The notes under the pieces were generated by a model, which saw only the letters and a program-made list of their open reading frames with translations, ran no database searches and was not told where the DNA came from. The translations under genes were made by a program, and so were the position numbers. 64,000 nucleotides of DNA, from contig CAVTVK010000005.1 in the NCBI GenBank assembly GCA_963738135.1, forward strand, positions 543,781-607,780, written 5' to 3'. The stretch's first letter is position 1; the number at the start of each line of letters is the position of its first letter. Below, piece after piece: positions 18,773 through 27,656 of this stretch. Origin of the DNA: Bog-473 sp963738135 (GTDB taxonomy: Bacteria; Actinomycetota; Acidimicrobiia; Acidimicrobiales; RAAP-2).

Positions 18773-20382
18773 CGACCATGAGAGAAGGACCACCCTTTCC
18801 GGACCTGGGTGGCATGACGACGGAGGCTGAAGAGGCCGCGACGCCGCCCAGTCACTCCTCAGAGTCTCAGCCTCCCGTCGTTCTCGTCGGACGGCTCGTC
18901 AGTCTTCGATTCGTGTTGGGCGCCCTTCGTCGTCGTCGCAAGGTCTGGTTGAGCCTTGCCGCTCTCGGCCTCGTTGTCGGACTCGGCTTCCACCTGGTCG
19001 TGCCGCGGAGTTACAGCGCGCATGCCACTCTCTACCTTGCCCAAGCTCCGGGAAGCGACCCTGCCGCGGGAATGGCAAACGACCTGGCACTCTTGCAGAC
19101 CACCGCAGTTGGGCAACGTGCGGCCGGCCTGTTGGGTGAGCCTTCGCTCAGTCCTTCGAAGATACTGGGCAAGGCTCCGGGCACGGTGCAGAGCGACAAC
19201 GTGCTCGTTCTCAACGTCGCTGGGCCAACGAAGGCCGAAGCTGAGCGGAGGGCAAATGCCTTGGCAAAAGCCTTCCTCGGGTTTCGGTCTGACCGAATCC
19301 AGCAACAGACCGCCAGTGCCAACAAGGCACTGCAGGATCAGATCGGTGCGTTGCAGCAGCAGATAAGCCAGCTGAGTTCCACCATCAACGATCTGGGTTC
19401 TTCGTCGCAGAACAGCCAACTGACGACCCTGGTCGGGGAGCAGTCATCGGACACGAGCGAGCTCGCCGGCCTCGAACAGACTGTCCAGCAGAATCAGCTT
19501 GCGAGCATCGGCGTTACCAGTGGAAGCCGGGTCATCACTGCCGGCACCTTGGTTCCTGCCTCGACCGCGAAGCTCTTCGGGCTCGACGGTATTGCCGGCC
19601 TCATCGGCGGACTGGTCATTGGCCTCGCCATTGTCGCCGTGCAGGCCGTCCTTTCGGACCGGCTGCGGCGCCGAGACGAGGTGGCCTCGTTGCTCGGTGC
19701 GCCGGTCGAGCTCAGTTTGATGCCGATACGCCATCCGAGGTTGCATCACGACCAGTGGGTCAGGCGCTCCGCTCTCCAACCGCAAGGAGAGGTGAGTGCG
19801 TTCGCCGGCTATTTGCGCCGGCGCGGGGTACGCCAAGGAGGCCGGAAGACGCTGCTCGTGGTGGCGGTGGATGACGTGACGGTCCCGGCCGCGGCTCTGG
19901 CGGTGCTCGCCAAGCGCCTGGCCGAAGAGGGGGAGTCGGTGCTGGTGGCGGACCTCACGAGCGAAGGCGTTCTGGCCCGGGGCATGGAGGATCTCCGGTT
20001 CGAGGGCGGATCGTTGCCAAATCGGTCGGGCGGCGACATCCAGGTGTTCACGCCATCACCGGACGACATGAACGAGATTGTCGAGCCACCTTGGGTTGCG
20101 ACCACTGACGGTGTGAGTAACGTTCTCATTCTGACCGAGGTCGATCCCGCCAGGGGAGCGTGGCATCTGAACTGGGCGAAGCAAGCTGTGGTCTCGGTCA
20201 CGGCTGGTTGCTCGAGCGCCCAGCGGGTCAGTTCGACGGCCGTCCTCCTTCGTGCGGCGGGGATCACCATTCGATCCGGGGTCCTTATCGGTGCGGACGC
20301 CGAAGACGAGTCGATCGGTCTTCTTCAGCCGGAATCCCCTTTGGTGGGGTTGCCGGCAACCGACGGCGCCTTTACAGCATGA
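18769..20382 (+). CDS. Second Wzz-like chain-length protein with a degenerate kinase-like tail
   Basis: This 537-residue protein starts with GTG overlapping the stop of the first Wzz gene. After a hydrophilic N-terminus comes a membrane helix (VWLSLAALGLVVGLGFHLVV). A long coiled coil follows (ASANKALQDQIGALQQQISQ and QTVQQNQLASIG), then a second helix (GIAGLIGGLVIGLAIVAVQA). The tail (KTLLVVAVDDVTVPAAALAV, VLVADLTSEGVLARG) resembles the BY-kinase fold, including a Walker A'-like strand, but has no P-loop. Two non-identical Wzz proteins in tandem may form a hetero-oligomer. It overlaps the polymerase gene by ATGA, which indicates a fixed stoichiometry of the export machine. Confidence 0.82.
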   Translation: MTTMREGPPFPDLGGMTTEAEEAATPPSHSSESQPPVVLVGRLVSLRFVLGALRRRRKVWLSLAALGLVVGLGFHLVVPRSYSAHATLYLAQAPGSDPAAGMANDLALLQTTAVGQRAAGLLGEPSLSPSKILGKAPGTVQSDNVLVLNVAGPTKAEAERRANALAKAFLGFRSDRIQQQTASANKALQDQIGALQQQISQLSSTINDLGSSSQNSQLTTLVGEQSSDTSELAGLEQTVQQNQLASIGVTSGSRVITAGTLVPASTAKLFGLDGIAGLIGGLVIGLAIVAVQAVLSDRLRRRDEVASLLGAPVELSLMPIRHPRLHHDQWVRRSALQPQGEVSAFAGYLRRRGVRQGGRKTLLVVAVDDVTVPAAALAVLAKRLAEEGESVLVADLTSEGVLARGMEDLRFEGGSLPNRSGGDIQVFTPSPDDMNEIVEPPWVATTDGVSNVLILTEVDPARGAWHLNWAKQAVVSVTAGCSSAQRVSSTAVLLRAAGITIRSGVLIGADAEDESIGLLQPESPLVGLPATDGAFTA

Positions 20383-21704
20383 CCCCTCGGGCAGGTCACG
20401 TTTCGGGGACTGCCATACCGGTGTTGTCCCCGGAGCTGGCTCGTGACTGGGGCTTGCTCGCCGGCCCGAACGAGCGGTCGATGCGCCGACGGGTCGGCTG
20501 GGTGTGGGGGCTCCTGTTTTTCAACGTCATGACCTACACGGCTGGTCCGACGAATCTGATCCCCCTTCCGCATCAATTGGGCAAGGCCCTTCCGGAGTTG
20601 GCCCTGGGCGTGGCTCTCGTCCTCATTCTGACGGCGAACAAGAGGCTCCTGGTAAGGCCCAACGTCTTTCTCATTCTGGTTACGGCGATGTGCCTGTTCA
20701 CGGCCATCATGAGCTTTCGCGGCTACTTCGGTTTCGGTTCGATGGTCCGCTGGTCCAGATTCGCAGTGTTCGTCGGCGCGCTCTGGCTGACGACACCGTG
20801 GTGGGGGCGCCGTGACTTCATGATCCTCCGGTTTCAACGCCGCGCGCTGATGGTCGTCATCGGGACGGTCATTGTCGGAATGGCGGTCTCGCCGACCAAG
20901 GCGTTCGCGTTGGCCGGCGGCGGAAGATTGGGGGGGATCGTCTGGCCGATCCAGCCAACCCAGGTGGCGCACTACGCGGCGGTGCTCGTAGGCATGACGG
21001 TCGTGATGTGGCTCGCAGGATCGTCGAGGTCACGATGGACAGGGTTCGTCATCGCCGGAGCTTTCGGCGTTCTGATCCTCACCCATTCCCGGATAGCACT
21101 TGTCGCCATGCTGGCGGGGATCCTTGCCGGCGGTCTGAGTCTCTTCCTCAGTCGGAAGCGAGTTCGCCGGGCCTTCGTGGTCACGATCTTGGTGGTGGGC
21201 ATCGGCGCCCTCAGTTTTGCTCCTGTCATCACCGGGTGGTTCGCCAGGGGTGAGAACGCCCAATCTCTGAGTAACCTCACCGGACGGACCAACGCGTGGT
21301 CTGCCGTCATCGCTCAACCTCGCACCGAGGCGAACGCTCTCCTTGGGTACGGGCTGTCAAATGACGGCATCAACGGCATTCCCATCGATTCCAGCTGGCT
21401 CGCGACGTATCAAGACCAAGGCCTTGTGGGTGATGTCCTCCAGGGATTGGTGCTGGTCTCCCTTCTCATCGTTTCACTCATCAGCCCGCGCGGTCCTGGA
21501 AGAGCGGTGGCTCTCTTTCTGGTCGTGTACTGCGCGGTAGAATCCTTCACGCAGACAGGTCTCGGTCAACCGTCGGCCGACTTCTTGGACTTGGCTGTGG
21601 CCATGTCGTTGTTGATGGCACCTCTGATGTCGACCCCACGATCCGAGACCTCGAAGATCATGGAAAGATCGGTCAAAGAGGAGCGCCGAGCTCGTCTCGC
21701 CTGA
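20379..21704 (+). CDS. O-antigen ligase/polymerase-like membrane protein (Wzy/WaaL superfamily)
   Basis: The 441-residue protein has about ten to twelve membrane helices: ELALGVALVLILTANKRL, VFLILVTAMCLFTAIMSFRG, GFVIAGAFGVLILTHSRIAL, RAFVVTILVVGIGALSFAPV. A large loop carries LTGRTNAWSAVIAQPRTEAN and LLGYGLSND, the conserved signature of this superfamily. It should polymerise flipped repeat units on the outer face of the membrane together with the Wzz pair. ATG 20379 overlaps the previous stop as ATGA. A longer frame starting at 20160 lies inside the Wzz gene and is not believed. No similar gene lies nearby, so it is the only polymerase candidate of the cluster. Confidence 0.88.
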   Translation: MTPRAGHVSGTAIPVLSPELARDWGLLAGPNERSMRRRVGWVWGLLFFNVMTYTAGPTNLIPLPHQLGKALPELALGVALVLILTANKRLLVRPNVFLILVTAMCLFTAIMSFRGYFGFGSMVRWSRFAVFVGALWLTTPWWGRRDFMILRFQRRALMVVIGTVIVGMAVSPTKAFALAGGGRLGGIVWPIQPTQVAHYAAVLVGMTVVMWLAGSSRSRWTGFVIAGAFGVLILTHSRIALVAMLAGILAGGLSLFLSRKRVRRAFVVTILVVGIGALSFAPVITGWFARGENAQSLSNLTGRTNAWSAVIAQPRTEANALLGYGLSNDGINGIPIDSSWLATYQDQGLVGDVLQGLVLVSLLIVSLISPRGPGRAVALFLVVYCAVESFTQTGLGQPSADFLDLAVAMSLLMAPLMSTPRSETSKIMERSVKEERRARLA

Positions 21705-21737
21705 TCTGGGACCCGGTTCGCGGGCCAGGCACACGTC

Positions 21738-22571
21738 CTATGGCTTGAGTGCCACTCCGAACAAGCCTGCCTTGTCCGCCTTTGGAGCGATGAACCATTT
21801 CTCGATGCGGCGGGCCTCGACGAAGTCGACGAACGCAGAGTTGCCCTCGACGTCATCGGAGATCAACAACCCGCCGGTTCGCATGAACGGCCACGCCTTG
21901 TCGAACTCGTACTTCATCGTTTGAGGCGTATGAAGGCTGTCATGAACGAAGACGTCGATCGACCCGATCGACGCACATGTTGACGTCATCGTCCTTCTGC
22001 TCGAACCTCGTATGTACTTCCAGTTCGGCCACGCCGCCTCGTCCACCAGCACCTTCGACTGTTCATGCCAGCCGGACATCATCGGTGGCAGATCGATGCT
22101 CCATAGGCGACCGACCTCGCCGTTGGACTGAGCCAGGGCGCCCAGGGCCAGCGCACTCGTGACCCCGCGAGCGACCCCGGTCTCGAGAACCCGCTGAGGT
22201 TCCATGTGACGAATGGCGCACCAGACCACGTGGGCCAAGTTGGTGTCAGCATCATGCCCCTGGCCGACCGTGAGGCCCGATGAGGCCATCTGCCGAGCGA
22301 GGTCGTTCCACGCCGCGTCGAAGTCCTCGTCCAGAGGGCAGGGCCACTCAAATCCGAGCAGCTCATGAAGGTCTTTCACGGGTTCCGACGTCGTGGGTGA
22401 GGGTTTCTGGCCGGCGACGGACGGGAGGTGCTTACAGAGCACGATCTCGGTTCTGCCCCGGATTCGGTCCATTCCTTCCAATGGATGGGAAGCCACTACG
22501 AGGGCCGCCCGCCCTACATAGCGAACCCGTTCCTGCACATTGCTGCCGCTGGTCATCGCCTCATCCGCCAT
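21738..22571 (-). CDS. SAM-dependent methyltransferase, class I (Methyltransf_24-like)
   Basis: The 277-residue protein has the SAM-binding strand-loop RVLETGVARGVTSALALGAL, an acidic second strand (LWSIDLPPM), a later Asp-rich block GSIDVFVHDSLHTPQTMKYE, and LLISDDVEGNSAFVDFVEAR near the end. Relatives in polysaccharide loci methylate sugars or short-chain acceptors; the acceptor here is unknown. It is convergent with the polymerase (34 bases apart) and marks the end of the cluster. The start at 22571 is uncertain because Met 6 (22556) is also available. The SAM fold is clear and the biological role is inferred from position only. Confidence 0.8.
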   Translation of the reverse strand: MADEAMTSGSNVQERVRYVGRAALVVASHPLEGMDRIRGRTEIVLCKHLPSVAGQKPSPTTSEPVKDLHELLGFEWPCPLDEDFDAAWNDLARQMASSGLTVGQGHDADTNLAHVVWCAIRHMEPQRVLETGVARGVTSALALGALAQSNGEVGRLWSIDLPPMMSGWHEQSKVLVDEAAWPNWKYIRGSSRRTMTSTCASIGSIDVFVHDSLHTPQTMKYEFDKAWPFMRTGGLLISDDVEGNSAFVDFVEARRIEKWFIAPKADKAGLFGVALKP

Positions 22572-23185
22572 TGCAAAATGATACCGGCAGATCCTCGTCG
22601 GCCGTGAAATCGGGGTTGCAGGGCCAGCGCCGACATCGCCGTGTGGCGGCGAGGCGCCCGTCCTCTCGTCTCAGTAGGTCCCGCCATTTTTCTGCAACGG
22701 CTGCATCTGTTGTGCGGAAATTGTGGATCCTCTTCGACCCCTGCTCGGATGAGGGGGCGGTCCAACACTCGGTCCCGCCATCTTGCGACGATGAATGTGC
22801 GGCCCCGTGTATCAGCCGAGCGCGTCAGGCGTCCTCATAGATGCTGTCTCTGGAGAATCCAGGCAGACGTTCTCGAAGGAAGGCGCTACGTTCCGGACCA
22901 GCCGAGACCCATGCGGGCCCCTAGTTGTGGGGAACCGCTCACGGGGAGCACTGCTGACGGCCAACCCGGGCCTTAGGCTCCGCGAGCAGATCTCCTCCTT
23001 GCTCGGCTACCGCGACGTGCCCGAGTGCCTCCCTGCTGCGGGTTCTCTCCTGAACCTGCTCCTCGGTGGTGCTCGTCAGCAACCCTGCGTCGTTCTGTCG
23101 ACTCGTGGCCATGCCTGCGCAGGCGGTCGGCAAGTCCTCCCGTCGAGGGATTGCCTCTGGGCAGTCGGCGGAAGGGGATAGACAC
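22572..23185. other. Long intergenic region upstream of the large secreted protein
   Basis: These 614 bases contain no reading frame with recognisable family features on either strand and no tRNA or riboswitch core that I could identify. The region separates two divergent genes, so it should hold both promoters. A ribosome site GGAAGGGG at 23170-23177 decides the start of the next gene. A computed RNA-family search would be needed to exclude a structured leader. Confidence 0.4.
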
Positions 23186-26100
23186 GTGACGATGCGCGCC
23201 TCCAGACTGCATGCGATTCGAGCGGTGTCCCTACGAGTCATGATTCTCGCCGCTCTCCTCGGGTCGCTGCTGTTGCTGGCGACGCCGCAACGATCGTCGG
23301 CCGCCACCACCGCTTCGGACAACTTCAACCGGGCGAACGGGTCCCTCGGTGCGGGCTGGACCGACATGACCGTCGGGGGACTGGCGATCTCCAACGACGC
23401 CGTGATCGGCACGCAAGCCGCGGGGAACTCCGGCGACATCTACACGGGACAGGCCTTCGGGAGCGATCAGTTCTCCCAGGTTCAGGTCACCTCCACCCCG
23501 ATCGGCGGTGGTCAGTGGATCGGACCTGCGGTCAGAGCCCAGAACGGTGGCCAGAGTCTCTATGTCGGCATCTACTACGGGAACAACGGCAGCCCGGAAC
23601 TGGAGCTGTTCAAGCTGCTCAACGGCGGCTGGACGCAACTCGGTGGCGCCTTCGCCTCCGGGAACCTGGCGGCCGGGACCCAGTTGGCCCTGAGCGTCAC
23701 CGGCTCGACGCTCTCGTTCTCAGAGAACGGCGTCGTCGAGATAACGGCCACCGACACCAGCTTGACGGGAGGTGCCCCGGGCATCATGGCCTATGGCACC
23801 TCGACCGCGGGTGACTGGGTCGGCGGGAACGCCACCACGACGGGCACCGGCGGTGGGGGCACCTTCACGATCGGAGGCACCGTCTCAGGGCTCTCGGGGA
23901 CGGTCGTCCTCGGGGACAACGGCGGGGACGCGCTGAGCGTCAGTGCGAACGGCAGCTTCACCTTCGCCACCCCGTTGGCGCAGGGCGCCTCCTACGCGGT
24001 CACCGTGACGACCGAACCTTCCGGTCAGTTCTGCAACGTCGCCAACGGCTCGGGCACCGTGGGCACGGCCAACGTCACCAACGTCTCGGTCAGCTGCGCC
24101 GCCGCCGGGGGGACCGGTGCCACCACCGCTTCGGACAACTTCAACCGGGCGAACGGGTCCCTCGGTGCGGGCTGGACCGACATGACCGTCGGGGGACTGG
24201 CGATCTCCAACGACGCCGTGATCGGCACGCAAGCCGCGGGGAACTCCGGCGACATCTACACGGGACAGGCCTTCGGGAGCGATCAGTTCTCCCAGGTTCA
24301 GGTCACCTCCACCCCGATCGGCGGTGGTCAGTGGATCGGACCTGCGGTCAGAGCCCAGAACGGTGGCCAGAGTCTCTATGTCGGCATCTACTACGGGAAC
24401 AACGGCAGCCCGGAACTGGAGCTGTTCAAGCTGCTCAACGGCGGCTGGACGCAACTCGGTGGCGCCTTCGCCTCGGGGAACCTGGCGGCCGGGACCCAGT
24501 TGGCCCTGAGCGTCACCGGCTCGACGCTCTCGTTCTCAGAGAACGGCGTCGTCGAGATAACGGCCACCGACACCAGCTTGACGGGAGGTGCCCCGGGCAT
24601 CATGGCCTATGGCACCTCGACCGCGGGTGACTGGGTCGGCGGGAACGCCACCACGACGGGCACCGGCGGTGGGGGCACCTTCACGATCGGAGGCACCGTC
24701 TCAGGGCTCTCGGGGACGGTCGTCCTCGGGGACAACGGCGGGGACGCGCTGAGCGTCAGTGCGAACGGCAGCTTCACCTTCGCCACCCCGTTGGCGCAAG
24801 GCGCCTCCTACGCGGTCACCGTGACGACCGAACCTTCCGGTCAGTTCTGCAACGTCGCCAACGGCTCGGGCACCGTGGGCACGGCCAACGTCACCAACGT
24901 CTCGGTCAGCTGCGCCGCCGCCGGCCCATTTTCGGCTCAATACCAGAACACAGATGCGAGCAACATCCAGTACTACACCTTCACCTCGCCCGACGATGGG
25001 AACACTCCCGAGACTCTGCGCGTGTTGCAGCCGAGTCATCCCGCCGCCGGGGTCGCGCACAATTTCCTCTACGTGCTTCCCGTCGAGGCAGGACTCGGAA
25101 GTGTCTTCGGGGACGGGCTCGCCACGATGGCCTCGCTCGACGCGGAGGATCAGTACAACCTGACAATCGTCGAGCCCACCTTCTCCATCGACCCCTGGTA
25201 CGCGAACAACCCGAACGACTCCAGCCTGCAATACGAGACGTTCATGACGACGGATCTCGAGCCCTGGGTAAAGGCCAACCTTTCGACCACCGGCACGGAA
25301 CAGAATTGGCTCATCGGGTTCTCAAAGTCCGGCAACGGTGCGCAGGATCTCATACTGAAGCACCCGGATCTGTTCCAACTGGCCGCGACCTGGGATTTCC
25401 CCGCCGACATGGCGTCGTACAACAGTCTGGGTTCGGACCCCGCTGACAATTACGGGACGGATGCGAACTACCAAGCCAACTACGCGCTGACGAACGCTTT
25501 TCTCGCTGCCCATAAGGCGCCTTTCCTCAGCCAGAACCGCATCTGGCTGGGCGGCTACTTCTACTATCAATATGACGTCACCGACTACGACGCTCGGCTC
25601 ACCGCAGAGGGCATTGCCCACACGTTGGGCCCCATGACCTCTGCGTCGGCCCACAGCTGGACCAGTGGCTGGGTCCCTGCCGCCTTGGCCGGTCTCTCTC
25701 ACGACAGCACCCTGCTTGGCAGCGGCGGCACCACGGACACACTGACCTTCAACTCGGAAGGGGGAAGCGCGGTCTCCAACGTCAGCGGCCTCGACGGCAC
25801 CACCATCACCTTGCCGGCTGCACCGACCCGAGCCGGGTACACATTCGCGGGCTGGTTCGCCGCACCTTCCGGCGGATCGGCCTTCACATCGCCGTATACC
25901 CTCACTGGTTCCAAGACGTTGTACGCGCAGTGGACTCCCGAGGCCACCGACACCATCACCTTCAATACACAGGGCGGCAGCGCGGTCGCAAACATGAGTG
26001 GCCTCGACGGCTCCACCATCACCCTCCCTAGCGCGCCGACCTTGACCGGCTCCACGTTTGCGGGCTGGTTTGCCGCTCCCACCGGCGGCCCGGCCTTGAC

Positions 26101-26932
26101 ATCGCCATACAAGCTGACCGGTTCGACGACCCTCTACGCGCAATGGACGCTCTCGACGTCCGTCACGGTCAAGGTGTCCGGGAGCCAGACCTACGGCGGA
26201 AGCCCGAGCTTCACCTACACGAGCACGCCGTCGGGGGTGAGCGTCAGCTCGCTCAAATGCACGACGGTGGGGTCCTCGAAGACGATCAGTTCGTCAATGA
26301 CGGCTGGGAGCTACACCATCCTCGGCTCGAGCTGTTCGGGGAGTGCGGGCACAGGATCCACACTCACCTTTGCCGGCGTGGCCAACGGTTTCGTGGTTGC
26401 GAAGGCGACCCAGTCGGTCAAGTTCACCTCCGCCGCACCCGCCAAGGCCGTGGTGAGCGGGGCGACCTACGCGCCGAAGGCATCGGCGACGTCGAGCCTC
26501 GCGGCGACCATCACCGTCGACTCTTCGGCATCGACGGTCTGTGCCATTACCGCCGGAGTGGTGAGCTTCAAAAGAACAGGGGCCTGTGTCCTCGACGCCA
26601 ACCAAGGGGGCAACGTCGACTACAACGCGGCGACGCAGGTGCAGCAGTCGTTCGCGGTGAGCCAGTTGCCGGTGTTCGTGCTCGCTACGCCACCCACGAC
26701 CGGATCGGTGGGGCACAGCTATACCTACACTTTCGTGGCCAACGGCACTCCGGCCCCCACCTATTCCCTGAGCACCATCGCTCCGAGCTGGCTGTCGATC
26801 AACTCGACCACGGGCGTTCTGAAGGGGACCCCGCCTTCGGGCACCACGAGCTTCAGCTATTCGGTCATCGCCACCAATTCTGTGGGCAGGGCCACGGCCG
26901 GGCCATTCAAGGTCAAGGTCAGCACGTCGTAG
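23186..26932 (+). CDS. Large secreted multidomain esterase-like protein with duplicated beta-sandwich modules
   Basis: The 1248-residue protein starts at GTG 23186 (GGAAGGGG 8 bases upstream) with a signal peptide (VMILAALLGSLLLLATPQRS, cut near SSAA). Residues 40-311 and 312-580 are two almost identical modules: a concanavalin-like domain (SDNFNRANGSLGAGW) plus a short Ig-like part ending NVTNVSVSCAA. Residues of about 585-835 form an alpha/beta hydrolase with nucleophile elbow GFSKSG, a possible Asp in QYDVTDYD and a His in SASAHSW. Two InlB-type B repeats follow (GYTFAGWFAAPSGGSAFTSP, ending TLYAQWT), then MBG-like and putative-Ig domains (PPTTGSVGHSYTYTF). It is probably a polymer-binding extracellular esterase. 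The substrate is unknown. Confidence 0.82.
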   Translation: MTMRASRLHAIRAVSLRVMILAALLGSLLLLATPQRSSAATTASDNFNRANGSLGAGWTDMTVGGLAISNDAVIGTQAAGNSGDIYTGQAFGSDQFSQVQVTSTPIGGGQWIGPAVRAQNGGQSLYVGIYYGNNGSPELELFKLLNGGWTQLGGAFASGNLAAGTQLALSVTGSTLSFSENGVVEITATDTSLTGGAPGIMAYGTSTAGDWVGGNATTTGTGGGGTFTIGGTVSGLSGTVVLGDNGGDALSVSANGSFTFATPLAQGASYAVTVTTEPSGQFCNVANGSGTVGTANVTNVSVSCAAAGGTGATTASDNFNRANGSLGAGWTDMTVGGLAISNDAVIGTQAAGNSGDIYTGQAFGSDQFSQVQVTSTPIGGGQWIGPAVRAQNGGQSLYVGIYYGNNGSPELELFKLLNGGWTQLGGAFASGNLAAGTQLALSVTGSTLSFSENGVVEITATDTSLTGGAPGIMAYGTSTAGDWVGGNATTTGTGGGGTFTIGGTVSGLSGTVVLGDNGGDALSVSANGSFTFATPLAQGASYAVTVTTEPSGQFCNVANGSGTVGTANVTNVSVSCAAAGPFSAQYQNTDASNIQYYTFTSPDDGNTPETLRVLQPSHPAAGVAHNFLYVLPVEAGLGSVFGDGLATMASLDAEDQYNLTIVEPTFSIDPWYANNPNDSSLQYETFMTTDLEPWVKANLSTTGTEQNWLIGFSKSGNGAQDLILKHPDLFQLAATWDFPADMASYNSLGSDPADNYGTDANYQANYALTNAFLAAHKAPFLSQNRIWLGGYFYYQYDVTDYDARLTAEGIAHTLGPMTSASAHSWTSGWVPAALAGLSHDSTLLGSGGTTDTLTFNSEGGSAVSNVSGLDGTTITLPAAPTRAGYTFAGWFAAPSGGSAFTSPYTLTGSKTLYAQWTPEATDTITFNTQGGSAVANMSGLDGSTITLPSAPTLTGSTFAGWFAAPTGGPALTSPYKLTGSTTLYAQWTLSTSVTVKVSGSQTYGGSPSFTYTSTPSGVSVSSLKCTTVGSSKTISSSMTAGSYTILGSSCSGSAGTGSTLTFAGVANGFVVAKATQSVKFTSAAPAKAVVSGATYAPKASATSSLAATITVDSSASTVCAITAGVVSFKRTGACVLDANQGGNVDYNAATQVQQSFAVSQLPVFVLATPPTTGSVGHSYTYTFVANGTPAPTYSLSTIAPSWLSINSTTGVLKGTPPSGTTSFSYSVIATNSVGRATAGPFKVKVSTS
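23303..24926 (+). repeat. Tandem 816-bp duplication inside the secreted esterase gene
   Basis: The unit beginning GCCACCACCGCTTCGGAC at 23303 recurs at 24119, exactly 816 bases (272 codons) later, and stays aligned to about 24107/24923. Reading both copies side by side, I find only two differences, both silent: position 23659 C against 24475 G (Ser) and 23983 G against 24799 A (Gln). Such identity means a recent duplication or continuing gene conversion. Confidence 0.95.
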
Positions 26933-26965
26933 CCTTGGTCCCCGACACCAGAACACATTCGTGAG

Positions 26966-27595
26966 GTGACCGGATCATCTTCGACAACGGACGCGCCCGT
27001 AGTTTTCGATGAGACGTCGGTTGCGTCGGCGGAGGCCTCGGATCAAGAGCGTCCAACATTCCGCGGTCAACGGCCACGCTGGCTGCTTGTAGCCTTCGGG
27101 GTCGTCATCGTCGTCGCGGTCGTATTCGCAGCGGCGACGCTGCGGCTCTTCGTTTTTCCTCCAACGGATCAACCGGCGCACGTCGACGCTATCTTGAGCC
27201 TCAATGGCAGTGATGAAATAACCCGAACAGCACTGGCCGTGTCGCTCGCGGAGAAGGGGTACGCCCCGGTACTCCTCTTTTCACAAGGCGGGGAGGTCAC
27301 CGACACGTCGTGTCCCAAAGTGCCGCGGGTGTCGGTGGTGTGCTTCGTGGACGCCGCCGGAAACACGCGTGGAGAAGCGGAGTGGGCGGGAAGATATGCC
27401 ACTCGCCACCATTGGCACAGCCTTTTGATCGTGCCGGGTCGAGCGCAGGCCACCAGGGCCCGCCTGCTCACCAAGCGGTGCTTCTCGGGACAGGTGGTCG
27501 TTGTTCCGATCTCGCAGTCGCGGCCCGCTCTTTCGGACATCGTTCATCAGTGGGGTGGCCTGGTCTCCTCGCTCCTCGTCCATCGAGGTTGTTGA
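26966..27595 (+). CDS. YdcF/DUF218-family membrane-anchored protein
   Basis: The 209-residue protein has a cytoplasmic N-terminus of about 40 residues, one membrane helix (LLVAFGVVIVVAVVFAAATL) and an extracellular DUF218 domain. That domain shows VDAILSLNG, TRTALAVSLAEKGYAPVLLFSQ, NTRGEAEWAGRY and SLLIVPGRAQATRARLLTKR, the pattern of the YdcF fold. Family members bind S-adenosylmethionine (YdcF) or act in envelope or polysaccharide homeostasis (SanA, ElyC). GTG 26966 lies 34 bases after the esterase stop, so the two are likely co-transcribed. Its position between polysaccharide genes and secreted enzymes fits an envelope role, which is inference. Confidence 0.75.
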   Translation: MTGSSSTTDAPVVFDETSVASAEASDQERPTFRGQRPRWLLVAFGVVIVVAVVFAAATLRLFVFPPTDQPAHVDAILSLNGSDEITRTALAVSLAEKGYAPVLLFSQGGEVTDTSCPKVPRVSVVCFVDAAGNTRGEAEWAGRYATRHHWHSLLIVPGRAQATRARLLTKRCFSGQVVVVPISQSRPALSDIVHQWGGLVSSLLVHRGC

Positions 27596-27656
27596 TCGAT
27601 TGAGAGCTCCCCGGACGTGGTTGGAGAGGGGCCGAGGTCTTACCCGGAGTACCGTG

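Noticed and set aside
20160..20378. Extended N-terminus of the O-antigen polymerase
   Set aside because: It lies inside the second Wzz gene; ATG 20379 with ATGA overlap is the natural start.
23303..24926. CRISPR or IS duplication
   Set aside because: The 816-bp units are in frame, lie within one gene and encode a beta-sandwich module.
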